Assembly: GCA_012719125.1 (NCBI GenBank)
Contig: JAAYAY010000297.1
Location: forward strand, 1-46,890
DNA: 46,890 nt
Reading direction: 5' to 3'
From: Planctomycetaceae bacterium
Lineage (GTDB): Bacteria; Planctomycetota; Planctomycetia; Pirellulales; Thermoguttaceae
Made by a program: the position numbers and the translations under genes. Under the pieces are notes generated by a model, which had not been told where the DNA came from, made no database searches, and saw only the letters and a program-made list of their open reading frames with translations. Positions 39,801 to 46,689 of the stretch are shown piece by piece. The first letter of the stretch is position 1. Each line of letters starts with the position of its first letter.

Positions 39801-40160
39801 CTGTACGAGTGCGTTGCCGGCATCCAGTCCGATCCAGAGGAGCCGGGCTTCAAGCACATCCTCATGCGTCCGCACCCGGTCGGCGATCTGCGTTGGGTGA
39901 AAGCGTGGCACGAAAGTCCCTACGGCAAGATCGAGAGTGCATGGAAGGTGGAGGGATCGGCGTTCACCTGGGACGTGACGATCCCGCCCGGGACGTCGGC
40001 GACGGTTTGGGTGCCGGCGAGTGCGGGTGCGGACGTGAAAGAATCGGGCAAACCGATCGGCGAGGCCGAGGGCGTGAGGCTGGTTCGACGCGAAGGCGAC
40101 AGTACTGTCCTTGCAGTGGGGTCGGGGGCTTATCGGTTTGAATCGACACTCGCCCGGTAG
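36885..40160 (+). CDS. Alpha-L-rhamnosidase (GH78)
   Basis: Secreted enzyme of 1091 residues that removes terminal alpha-L-rhamnose. A signal peptide (MRISVVLLAIGIAWSLPVAF) is followed by the usual N-terminal Ig-like and beta-sandwich domains: LRCEYLRDPLGIDLVRPRLS, CWWKVRVWDQEGQPSGWSEP, MFIFDMGQNMVGWCRLKVQG. The (alpha/alpha)6 barrel begins near residue 640 with RSIPTDCPQRDERQGWLGD (general-acid motif DCPQRDER-GWLGD), then VPDVCPAYWPIYSDNVTWPS, RYGDWCVPPED, NTSYPSWGYMVENGATTIWE (late catalytic region) and a C-terminal beta domain. An extra insert (about 160-290, QWIWFPGEKGAQAGPVATRY) is another carbohydrate-binding-like sandwich. The start at 36885 has GGAGGAG upstream. Together with the GH106-like gene it forms a rhamnose-oriented cluster. 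Confidence 0.9.
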   Translation: MRISVVLLAIGIAWSLPVAFTEAGSLTPSDLRCEYLRDPLGIDLVRPRLSWQLVSNAPEARGQAQTAYQIVVASSEEALKADRGDLWDTGKVESDRSQHVAYQGRALQSEQACWWKVRVWDQEGQPSGWSEPARWSMGLLAPEDWRAKWIGYDEPPKPDDANPLVQAKSQWIWFPGEKGAQAGPVATRYFRRVFDLPADRVVVRGELILAADNQFATAVNGKHAGSGSSFKSGVVMNVTKSLRPGGNAVAGWVKNLGDDPNPAGLVGVLRVEFETGDPLVIPTDATWKVFSEDVSRWTVFEFDDSAWSTAEVVGPVGCAPWGEISVNDEDRRLAARMLRKGFHLANPKPMARATVYFSGLGLSELYINGEKIGDQVLSPGLTDYTKRVHYLTFDVTEKLNRRTNAIGVWLGNGRFYAPRAQSPMTMEGYGYPKLLFQLAIDYQDGSRQLVVSDETWKLTADGPIQANNEFDGEEYDARKEMPGWCSPGFDDGNWQDAQLVAAPGGPLVAEMIEPIRVTETVKPVKITEPEPGMFIFDMGQNMVGWCRLKVQGEAGTTVKLRHAETLKEDGTLYLDNIRGAKVTDLYTLKGQGTEVYEPRFTYHGFRFVEVTGFPGRPTLDAIEGCVVHDDLETAGLFECSQPMINRIYRNIVWGVRGNYRSIPTDCPQRDERQGWLGDRSAESKGETFLFKNAALYSKWVQDMADAQKESGSVPDVCPAYWPIYSDNVTWPSSLVIIPGSLLDQFGDTKTIALAYPHMVRWIDYMSQFIADDIMPRDRYGDWCVPPEDPKLIHSQDPARKTAGPILGTTYFYHCLTLMTRYATLLDKPDDAQRFTALAERLKAGLNKTYFKSELGQYDNGAQTTSVLPLAFGMVPDNQRQPVFDHLVRKITDETNRHVGTGLVGGQWLNRVLTDGGRADLSYGFATNTSYPSWGYMVENGATTIWELWNGDTADPAMNSGNHVMLVGDLVIWLYECVAGIQSDPEEPGFKHILMRPHPVGDLRWVKAWHESPYGKIESAWKVEGSAFTWDVTIPPGTSATVWVPASAGADVKESGKPIGEAEGVRLVRREGDSTVLAVGSGAYRFESTLAR

Positions 40161-40194
40161 GTGGCGACGATCCGATGGACGTGCCGACCACGGG

Positions 40195-40213
40195 CAACTG
40201 CTTTCGGCAGTTG
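40195..40213 (+). terminator. Hairpin after the rhamnosidase gene
   Basis: CAACTGC and GCAGTTG form a perfect 7-bp stem with loop TTTCG, 35 bases after the GH78 stop. The T tract is short (TTGG follows), so it is a weak rho-independent terminator candidate. The 185-base gap otherwise holds only the promoter of the next gene. Confidence 0.4.
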
Positions 40214-40267
40214 TTGGAGCCCATCCGACTTGGGGCAAGGGATAGAGGCGCGCCACAGGCAAAATGA

Positions 40268-40296
40268 TTGACGTATCTGCCGTCCATCGATAGGAT
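40268..40296 (+). promoter_or_regulatory. Sigma-70-type promoter of the DUF1559 gene
   Basis: TTGACG (40268-40273), 17 bases, then TAGGAT (40291-40296), 50 bases before the start at 40346. It should serve the DUF1559/lipoprotein pair. Confidence 0.5.
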
Positions 40297-40345
40297 GCCG
40301 GGTAGTCTGTGCGCACGGTTACCTTCGCACTAAGGGGGGGAAACG

Positions 40346-41302
40346 ATGTCTCGGAGCCACTGGCGGCCTCGATTTGGCTTCACGCTCATCGAGATGCTGG
40401 TCATCATCACCATCATCGGGATGCTGATGGCCCTGTTGTTGCCTGCGGTTCAGATGGCCAGAGAGGCCGGCCGGCGAGCGCAATGCACAAACAACATGAA
40501 GCAAATCAGCCTGGCGCTTCAACAGTACCACGCCTCGATGGAACAGTTCCCGTTGGGCAGTATTCGGGGGGCCGTTCAGCATTCGTGTATCCCGTTCCTG
40601 CTACCCTATCTGGAGATGGATCTCGTCCACCGGGAGTACGATTTTGAGCGGAGTTGGAATCACGAGGACAATCAGAGGGTCGTCAACATACAACTCGGCG
40701 TGTTGCTGTGCCCATCGGCCATGGGAACGCGGATCGATGATCTTGGGAATGGAAAGACGGCAGCTACGGCGGACTACGCATCGCCTACTTCGTTCAGCTT
40801 GGAGCTGGCATCGCTGGGACTGGTGGATCCCCAGCATTACGCGACCGACAGGCAGCAGATGTGTCGCGGGATTATGTACCCGCACCATGCCAAACGCGTT
40901 CGCATGGTCGACATCCTCGACGGTTCGTCGAAGACGATCATCTTTGCCGAAGACGCCGGACGTCCGGAGCATTGGACGAGTCGCGGAAGGGGCCCGGCGG
41001 ATCACGACAACGGCTGCGGCAATCTCGACGTGGTCGGAGGGAGAGTTCGCGGGGCCGGTTGGGCGGACGTCGCTCGCGAGATCCCCCTGCACGGGTTCAC
41101 CCGTGACGGCCTGAGCTGCAACGGTCCGTGCGCGGTGAACTGTACGAACAACAACGAGACGTTCGCCTTCCATCCCGGCGGTGCGACCGTCACCTTCGCG
41201 GACGGACGTGTCACGTTCATGCAGGAGAACGTGGACATTGCCGTATACGCCTCGCTCATCACCATGGCCGGAGAAGAGCTGCTCTCAGACGACGAGTTCT
41301 GA
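40346..41302 (+). CDS. DUF1559 pseudopilin-like protein
   Basis: Protein of 318 residues, a hallmark planctomycete family. The N-terminus is a type IV pilin-like/pseudopilin signal ([20 protein letters not shown], processed after the G before FTLIE by prepilin peptidase), followed by [20 protein letters not shown] and the N-terminal helix motif [20 protein letters not shown]. The globular part holds [40 protein letters not shown] (the family DGTSNTxxxxE motif) and near the end [20 protein letters not shown] (the H-x-GG-x-N/T-x-x-x-DGxV motif). These proteins are thought to be exported and assembled like pseudopilins. The next gene, a small lipoprotein, starts 37 bases later and forms the standard pair. 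Confidence 0.95.
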   Translation: MSRSHWRPRFGFTLIEMLVIITIIGMLMALLLPAVQMAREAGRRAQCTNNMKQISLALQQYHASMEQFPLGSIRGAVQHSCIPFLLPYLEMDLVHREYDFERSWNHEDNQRVVNIQLGVLLCPSAMGTRIDDLGNGKTAATADYASPTSFSLELASLGLVDPQHYATDRQQMCRGIMYPHHAKRVRMVDILDGSSKTIIFAEDAGRPEHWTSRGRGPADHDNGCGNLDVVGGRVRGAGWADVAREIPLHGFTRDGLSCNGPCAVNCTNNNETFAFHPGGATVTFADGRVTFMQENVDIAVYASLITMAGEELLSDDEF

Positions 41303-41338
41303 GCGGCCTTGCCGCAATTCAGGAAGAAAGGGGCGCCC

Positions 41339-41767
41339 ATGTTCGCGCCGCGTGGTCTTGATCGTGTCGGCAGCGGCCTGGGGTGCCTTCTCGTGGCTGC
41401 CGTATTCTCCGGCTGCGGCGGCATCAACTGCTTTCCCGTCACGGGCAAAGTGACGCTGGATGGAAGTCCCCTCCCTGATGCCAAGGTATCGTTCATGCCC
41501 AGCGACGATCAGGGACTTCCGACGATCGGCGTTACTGACGCGAGCGGTATCTACTCGCTCCGGCAAACAGCGGATATGGAGGGTGCGCCGGCCGGTAGCT
41601 ACACGGTGCGAATTGCGACTTACCGCGAAGGGAACGTAGACGCCGATCCTCCGATTCCGGAGGTCCGCGAAAGGGTCCCACCGCACTACAACCTGCGTAC
41701 CACGTTGAAAGCCGAAATTGCGCCCAAAGCGAATGCGATCGACTTTGACTTGAGATCGAAGCCGTAG
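41339..41767 (+). CDS. Carboxypeptidase-regulatory-like lipoprotein
   Basis: Protein of 142 residues. The N-terminus (MFAPRGLDRVGSGLGCLLVA, AVFSGCGG) ends in a lipobox with Cys near residue 27. Then comes a transthyretin/carboxypeptidase-regulatory-like beta domain: CFPVTGKVTLDGSPLPDAKV, SFMPSDDQGLPTIGVTDASG, IYSLRQTADMEGAPAGSYTV and RVPPHYNLRTTLKAEIAPKA. Such proteins follow DUF1559 genes throughout planctomycetes and are named by fold only. The start at 41339 has AAAGGGG upstream. A TTG at 41309 would add ten residues and is not used. It ends 29 bases before a large inverted-repeat island. Confidence 0.85.
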   Translation: MFAPRGLDRVGSGLGCLLVAAVFSGCGGINCFPVTGKVTLDGSPLPDAKVSFMPSDDQGLPTIGVTDASGIYSLRQTADMEGAPAGSYTVRIATYREGNVDADPPIPEVRERVPPHYNLRTTLKAEIAPKANAIDFDLRSKP

Positions 41768-41796
41768 GCCGACTGATCCGCGCACAAAGACAGCAG

Positions 41797-42085
41797 GTAG
41801 GGTGGGCCAAAACGAACCACTTCAGTATACCCTCGTCAGGCAAAGCATAAGAAATCGTCACAGAAGGCCCCTCAGCAGTCAAATGAGTGACGGCCCACCA
41901 TGTTGCGGGCTCCACTTCAAGTTGTTTGCATTGCTATCCAAACCGGGTCGATGCAAGCGATTCGAAAGTGAAACCGGCCTATGGTGGGCCGTTCTTGCCG
42001 CGCAGGTTGTTTGCCGCTATGTGAGATGGCGTATTCTGTTGTGGGTGATACGGGATCCGTATTGGTCCATTCTGGCCCAGCCTAC
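41797..42085. repeat. 289-bp nested inverted-repeat island (MITE-like)
   Basis: The outer arms of about 25 bases (starting GTAGGGTGGGCC at 41797, ending GGCCCAGCCTAC at 42085) match as imperfect inverted copies at about 20 of 25 positions. Nested inside is a perfect 12-base pair: ACGGCCCACCAT at 41890-41901 and ATGGTGGGCCGT at 41981-41992. No convincing gene lies in it, and no target duplication is visible at the ends. It could be a miniature inverted-repeat transposable element or a structured dispersed repeat. Confidence 0.65.
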
Positions 42086-42099
42086 ATTGCTTCCACAAC

Positions 42100-43473
42100 C
42101 TACCCGTCGAGCGTCCAGGCGTCGCGATACTTGCGGCTGAGGAGGGCATTGGCCTCGTCGCTGTTGGTGACGCGGCCGGCAGCGCCGTCGTACTGGATCT
42201 TCTTGCCGGCGCGGTAAGCGACGTGGCCCAACAGCATCTGCTCGATCAGCGTGCCGCTGTAGTCCATGTCGCACGAGGTCTTCAGTTCGCCCTTGCAGGC
42301 GTTGGTCCATTCCTTCTGGAAGTGGCCCAGCGGCGGGATGACTTTCTCTGCGGAGCGGCGATTGTAGTAGGTCAGATCGGCCGTGTCGCCGACGGGCACG
42401 AGCACGCGGGTGTCGAAATCGGCGATCAGGAATCCCTTGCTGCCTTTGAACATGGCGCCGTGCCCGATCTTGTTCAGATCGATATAGGGACGAGGCGAGC
42501 GAGGCATGTCGCCCCCCTGGTGCCAGCTCACCTTGATTGCCCCTCGCCAGTCGTTGGCCGGATGATCGAAAGTGGCGGTCATTCTGACGGGCGTGACTTC
42601 CGGGTTGTATTCTTCGCCGGTCGATTCAATCGCGGTGGGCAGTCCGGCGTCGATGGTGTTCCAGGCCAGGTCCATGGTGTGGCTGCCCATGTCGCCGAGT
42701 TGGCCGCTGCCGAAATCCCAATACATGTTCCAACTCAGGCAGTTCATGCCGGGGCCCAACGCGAAGTAGCCCGGGTTGTAGGGATGAAACGGTGACGGTC
42801 CGATCCACAGGTCGTAATGCAACGTCTTCGGCGGCTCGCCCTCGGCGGGCAGATAGCCCGGCTTGGGAATCTGCCGGTCGCCCCATACGTACACGTCCGA
42901 GAGCTCGCCGACGGCGCCGTCCTGGATCAACTCTTTCACTCGTTCGAAGTTGGGCTTTGCGTGACGCTGCGTGCCGACTTGGGTCGCCAGCTTCCCTTTC
43001 TTCTGCAGGTACTTGGCTCGCAGAATGCGGGCTTCTTCCACGCTGTTGGCCATGGGCTTTTCAAGATAGACGTGGAGGTCGCGGTTCAACGCCCAATTTC
43101 CGATGAAGGCGTGGGTGTGGTCCGTTGTGCAGCAGATGACGGCGTCCAGGTCCTTCTGTTCCAGACACTTGCGCCAGTCGACGTAGGTCTTGGCCTTGGG
43201 AAACTTCTCGGCCCCATGAGCCAGATGATCCTCATTCACGTCGCATAGGGCAACCACGTTTTCGCTCGCAACTGAGTCAAAGTGAGCGTCGGCTCGCCCC
43301 CAGGTGCCGATCATTCCAATGTTCAGCTTGTTGCTCGGGGCGTCCTGGCCGTTGACGAAGCCGCTGGGGAGGACGAGCCATCCGGTGCCGAGGGCAGCCG
43401 AGGCTTTGAGGAACGTACGGCGGCGAACGGGGGTGTTTGTTGGCTTGCGGGGTGAGGTATTGTCGCGTGTCAT
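42100..43473 (-). CDS. Tat-exported Gfo/Idh/MocA oxidoreductase, second
   Basis: Protein of 457 residues. The N-terminus has a twin-arginine signal (TPVRRRTFLKASAALGTGWL, then VLPSGFVNGQ). The Rossmann part begins NKLNIGMIGTWGRADAHFDS and has the family motif HVYLEKPMANSVEEARILRA (EKP). The C-terminal domain shows NMYWDFGSGQLGDMGSHTMD (the usual His-containing active-site region) and ANDWRGAIKVSWHQGGDMPR. It belongs to a large planctomycete family of exported sugar oxidoreductase-like proteins. Identity to the other copy at 27718 is low outside the core. The start at 43473 has TGGAGA upstream. A longer open frame to 43626 lies in the leader and is rejected. It is divergent from the YgbA-type gene. 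Confidence 0.85.
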   Translation of the reverse strand: MTRDNTSPRKPTNTPVRRRTFLKASAALGTGWLVLPSGFVNGQDAPSNKLNIGMIGTWGRADAHFDSVASENVVALCDVNEDHLAHGAEKFPKAKTYVDWRKCLEQKDLDAVICCTTDHTHAFIGNWALNRDLHVYLEKPMANSVEEARILRAKYLQKKGKLATQVGTQRHAKPNFERVKELIQDGAVGELSDVYVWGDRQIPKPGYLPAEGEPPKTLHYDLWIGPSPFHPYNPGYFALGPGMNCLSWNMYWDFGSGQLGDMGSHTMDLAWNTIDAGLPTAIESTGEEYNPEVTPVRMTATFDHPANDWRGAIKVSWHQGGDMPRSPRPYIDLNKIGHGAMFKGSKGFLIADFDTRVLVPVGDTADLTYYNRRSAEKVIPPLGHFQKEWTNACKGELKTSCDMDYSGTLIEQMLLGHVAYRAGKKIQYDGAAGRVTNSDEANALLSRKYRDAWTLDG

Positions 43474-43599
43474 CGCTATCTCCAGGGGCGGGATGTCAGG
43501 AAGCGTCGGTTGGCGATCCAGTCGACCAGGAGTCAAGGTAAACGTTGCCGCGGCGAGATTCAAGCTCTTGGGGAAATCCGGCCGATCGGGCGGGCGCCG

Positions 43600-43627
43600 T
43601 TGAATCTGCCAAAGGTGGCCATACAAT
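43600..43627 (+). promoter_or_regulatory. Candidate promoter of the YgbA-type gene
   Basis: TTGAAT (43600-43605), 16 bases, then TACAAT (43622-43627), 45 bases before the start at 43673. The -10 is a one-mismatch box. The 199-base divergent gap shows no other clear signal. Confidence 0.45.
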
Positions 43628-43672
43628 CAGACAGGGCTCGGAACCCACCGTTTCTACGGATAGGCTGTTGCC

Positions 43673-44011
43673 ATGCCGGCTGACTCGCCACGAATTGACC
43701 GAGAGAAGCGAACCATTGCGGCCATGGTGCGGCTCTATTGCCGCAAGCGGCACGGCCCGCGGGTCGGGCTTTGCGAGGAATGCGCGGAATTGCTGGACTA
43801 TGCGACGTGTCGGCTGGACCGGTGTCCCTTTGGACCTCAGAAGACGACTTGTGTCAACTGCCCCGTTCACTGCTACAAGCCGCAGATGCGGGATCGAGTC
43901 AAAGAGGTGATGCGGTTTTCGGGCCCGCGGATGCTGCTGCGGCATCCAATCCTGGCGATTCGGCACTTGCTCGACGGGCGCAGGGAGCGCGGCGAAGCGA
44001 AGGAGCCGTAA
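43673..44011 (+). CDS. YgbA-type nitrous-oxide-stimulated-promoter family protein
   Basis: Small protein of 112 residues of the YgbA_NO family, named because the E. coli gene is expressed under nitrosative stress. It shows the family layout of a helix (DREKRTIAAMVRLYCRKRHG) and two Cys groups: GLCEECAELLDYATCRLDRC (CxxC then CxxxxC) and TTCVNCPVHCYKPQMRDRVK (CxxCxxxC), then MRFSGPRMLLRHPILAIRHL. The arrangement of cysteines suggests metal or Fe-S binding, but the biochemical role is unknown. It precedes the xylanase gene by 102 bases on the same strand, perhaps by chance. Start ATG 43673 has no strong ribosome-binding site. Confidence 0.8.
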   Translation: MPADSPRIDREKRTIAAMVRLYCRKRHGPRVGLCEECAELLDYATCRLDRCPFGPQKTTCVNCPVHCYKPQMRDRVKEVMRFSGPRMLLRHPILAIRHLLDGRRERGEAKEP

Positions 44012-44113
44012 CGGTTCGTGGTTTTTCCACACGCCGGCGGAGACTTGATCTGCTGCCGGAGAGACATGAGAATGGCGGTCTGTTCCGGGCAACGGCTTCT
44101 TTGGAGAAACAGT

Positions 44114-45364
44114 ATGATTTTCACGACAGGACGCATCATGGTGTTGGCGGGGGCCGCATGCCTCTTGACTGCGAGCTTTGCCCGGGCTGCCGATTCGCAA
44201 CTCGATCGGGCCATTGCCGAGCACCGGACGGGGACGCTCACCGTTCTCACCGAACCGGGCCATGAGGTGCGGGTCGAGCAGTTGCGGCACGAGTTCTGGT
44301 TCGGGGCCGCCATTTCGAGCGGGCCCTTCGGCTGGCAGGCCGATTCGCCCGACACCGCCAAGTACAAGGAGGTGTTTCTCGAGAACTTCAACGCCGCGGT
44401 GACCGAGAATGCCCTCAAGTGGCATGCGATGGAAGGGAAGCAGGGGCAGATCGACTATTCGATTGTGGATGCGATTCTGGCTTGGACCGAAGAGAATGAC
44501 ATTCCGCTCCGCGGTCACAACATCTTCTGGGGCGTGCCCCAGTTCGTTCCCGGCTGGCAGAAATCGCTCGACGACGATGCGCTTCGCGAGACGATCAAGA
44601 ATCGGGCCGTCACGATCGGACGCAAGTACAAGGGGCGGTTTGCCGAGTACGACCTGAACAACGAGATGCTGCACGCCAACTACTACGAAGACCGACTCGG
44701 CCCGCAGATCACCAAGCAGATGGCCGACTGGGTGCGGGAGGGCGATCCGGAAGCCGTGCTCTATTTGAACGACTACGACATTCTCACGGGCAGCCGGGTC
44801 GACGATTATGTGGTCCAGGCGAAGGGGTTGCTGGCGCAAGGGGTGCCGATCGGCGGCCTGGGCGTGCAGGGCCATTTTCACGGTGACCGCTTCGACGCCG
44901 ACGCCCTGAAGCGATCGCTGGAGACCCTGGCCGAACTGAAGCTGCCGATTCGCATTACCGAGTTCAACATGCCGGGCCAGAAGTCGCGTTATGGTCGCGA
45001 CAGGAATGCTCGCTTGAGCGACGCCGAGGAAGAGGCGAAGGCCAAGGCCCTGGTCGACTACTACCGCATCTGCTTCGCCCAGCCGGCGGTCAAGGGGATC
45101 TTGATGTGGGGCTTCTGGGAAGGGGCCAATTGGATCCCGGCCTCGTCGCTCTACCGCCGCGATTGGACGCCGACGCCGGCGGCGGGCGCCTATCGCGATC
45201 TGGTCTACCGCGAGTGGTGGACGGACTGGAAGGGGAAGGCGGACGGGGAGGGGCGGTGCGAATTGAGGGCGTTTTATGGGAAGCATCGGGTGACGGTGGG
45301 TGGGGAGAGCAGGGTGGTGGAGTTGAAGGGCGATGTTGGCAAGGGTGAGGTTTCTTTCCGGTAG
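44114..45364 (+). CDS. Secreted endo-1,4-beta-xylanase (GH10)
   Basis: GH10 enzyme of 416 residues that cuts xylan backbones with retention. The signal peptide is residues 1-26 (MIFTTGRIMVLAGAACLLTA, ending near FARAADS). A short N-terminal segment (RTGTLTVLTEPGHEVRVEQL) precedes the TIM barrel: FWFGAAISSGPFGW, NFNAAVTENALKWHAMEGKQ (substrate-binding NALKW), LRGHNIFWG (RGHxxxW), EYDLNNEMLHANYYED (acid/base Glu184 in the xLNNE position), VLYLNDYDILTG, GLGVQGHFHGDRF, and LPIRITEFNMPG (nucleophile Glu283). It ends with WGFWEGANWIPASSLYRRDW and a beta tail. It starts at 44114 with GGAGAA upstream. The unusual G-rich codon use in the last 150 bases is a local bias. Confidence 0.9.
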   Translation: MIFTTGRIMVLAGAACLLTASFARAADSQLDRAIAEHRTGTLTVLTEPGHEVRVEQLRHEFWFGAAISSGPFGWQADSPDTAKYKEVFLENFNAAVTENALKWHAMEGKQGQIDYSIVDAILAWTEENDIPLRGHNIFWGVPQFVPGWQKSLDDDALRETIKNRAVTIGRKYKGRFAEYDLNNEMLHANYYEDRLGPQITKQMADWVREGDPEAVLYLNDYDILTGSRVDDYVVQAKGLLAQGVPIGGLGVQGHFHGDRFDADALKRSLETLAELKLPIRITEFNMPGQKSRYGRDRNARLSDAEEEAKAKALVDYYRICFAQPAVKGILMWGFWEGANWIPASSLYRRDWTPTPAAGAYRDLVYREWWTDWKGKADGEGRCELRAFYGKHRVTVGGESRVVELKGDVGKGEVSFR

Positions 45365-45398
45365 GCAGTGGCTGCGCGACCGGGATGATGGAGACAAA

Positions 45399-45474
45399 CC
45401 ACGGATGACACGGATGGGCACGGATAAGGCTTGGTGTACCAATCTTTCATCCGTGAGATCCGTGCAATCCGTGG
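45399..45474. repeat. CACGGAT triple inverted repeat
   Basis: The left arm (45399-45425) holds CACGGAT three times at 9-10-base steps. The right arm (45449-45474) holds ATCCGTG three times at 9-base steps. The two arms are inverted copies of each other with 23 bases between. It lies in the 218-base gap between the xylanase stop and the sialidase-like gene. Composition and form match a dispersed repeat family that I associate with planctomycete and verrucomicrobial DNA. Confidence 0.8.
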
Positions 45475-45582
45475 CTATCCGTCTTCAGTTTTCCTGCGAA
45501 AAAGTGGAATTGCCAGCCTCGATCGGTTAGGCTTGTCCCCGTTCGATGACCTCGTGATTCGCATTCCCTGAGGAGGATGATC

Positions 45583-46689
45583 GTGAGTAACTTGAGAACA
45601 CTTGCCGGGTTGATCCTCGTGGTCGCGGCTACCGGTCTGTGCCGGGGCGGCGAGCAACCGTTCTTTGAGGTTCAGGATCTGTATGAGGGGAAGGAGAACC
45701 GGATTCCGAACGTGGTGGTGGCGGCGGACGGGACGGTGCTGGCCTTTGCCAGGTCGGGGCGGCTGATGCGGTGGAGCGAGGACGGAGGGGAGACGTTCAG
45801 CCCGGCGATGGAAGTGGGGCACGATGCGGGCGGGAGTGCGATTGTCGATACCAATACGGGCGACGTGATGGTCGTCGAGTCGAGGAAGGGCCACCTGTGG
45901 CGGAGCAAGGATCACGGCAGGACGTGGAAGCGGGAGGCGATCGTGGTCAAGCCCAACCCGATGGGGCACGGCGGGCCGGGGAATGTGCCGGTGAGCACAA
46001 CCTGTTCCGAATCGGGGATCACTCTGCAGTTCGGCGAGCACAAAGGCCGGCTGATCATGCCGGCGAGGATTCAGCCGCCTAAGGGGGACAACGGTCAGGA
46101 GTGGTGGCCCTACAACTACAACACGGCCATCTTCAGCGACGACGGCGGCAAGACCTGGCAGACGAGCGGGCCGGTGCAGAGCGGCACGGGCGAAGGGACT
46201 CTGGCGGAGGTTTCGTCGGGCTCGATCTACTATAACTCGCGTTCCCACATGTCGGTCGACCATCGCCGGCAGATCGCGTGGAGCCACAACGGGGGCGAGA
46301 TGTGGGTCGACTGGCAGGTAACGACCGACCTGCTGGAGATCGGGGAGCCGTTCTACTTCAAATACGGCACCAAGCCCAGCTACGGCTGCAACGCCGGGCT
46401 GATCCGCATGCCTTCGGAGGCAGCGGACGGGAAGGACGTGCTGCTGTTCAGCGCACCGGACAATCCGGGCAAGTCGCGGCACCGGATGACGGTGTTCATG
46501 AGCCTGGACCGGGGGATCACGTGGCCGGTGAAGCGGTTGGTGAACGAGGGTATGAGCGCCTATTCCTCGCTGGCCGCGGGGCCGGACGGCACGATTTATC
46601 TGCTGTTCGAGCGGGGCGAGAAGGAGCTTTACGACCGGATGGCGCTGGCGAGGTTCAATCTGGCGTGGGTGACGGGCGGGGCGGAGTGA
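45583..46689 (+). CDS. Secreted sialidase-like (BNR-repeat) protein
   Basis: Six-bladed beta-propeller of 368 residues, of the exo-alpha-sialidase / BNR-repeat type. It has a signal peptide (about VSNLRTLAGLILVVAATGLC, ending near RGGEQ). Asp-box repeats are visible: RWSEDGGETFSP, RSKDHGRTWK, FSDDGGKTWQT, SHNGGEMWVDW and SLDRGITWPV. The central GHGGPGNVPVSTTCSESGIT, GRLIMPARIQPP and SIYYNSRSHMSVDHRRQIAW are typical of the planctomycete group. Arg residues for a sialidase triad are present, but I cannot confirm them. The GTG at 45583 is chosen because AGGAGG at 45571-45576 lies six bases before it. The ATG at 45577 directly touches that site and is not usable. It may remove terminal sugars from glycans in the same locus. 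Confidence 0.8.
   Translation: MSNLRTLAGLILVVAATGLCRGGEQPFFEVQDLYEGKENRIPNVVVAADGTVLAFARSGRLMRWSEDGGETFSPAMEVGHDAGGSAIVDTNTGDVMVVESRKGHLWRSKDHGRTWKREAIVVKPNPMGHGGPGNVPVSTTCSESGITLQFGEHKGRLIMPARIQPPKGDNGQEWWPYNYNTAIFSDDGGKTWQTSGPVQSGTGEGTLAEVSSGSIYYNSRSHMSVDHRRQIAWSHNGGEMWVDWQVTTDLLEIGEPFYFKYGTKPSYGCNAGLIRMPSEAADGKDVLLFSAPDNPGKSRHRMTVFMSLDRGITWPVKRLVNEGMSAYSSLAAGPDGTIYLLFERGEKELYDRMALARFNLAWVTGGAE

Noticed and set aside
36894-40316. Very long open frame on the minus strand across the rhamnosidase gene
   Set aside because: It is antisense to a clear GH78 gene and arises from GC-rich codon third positions. It has Arg/His-rich low-complexity text and no domain.
43496-45442. Long minus-strand open frame opposite the xylanase
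   Set aside because: It is antisense to GH10 and its composition is a shadow of that gene.
45399-45474. Possible CRISPR array
   Set aside because: The repeats are seven bases, the arms are inverted and the spacers are two or three bases. There is no cas gene.
45577-45579. ATG as the sialidase-like start
   Set aside because: It directly abuts the AGGAGG site. The GTG six bases further on has normal spacing.
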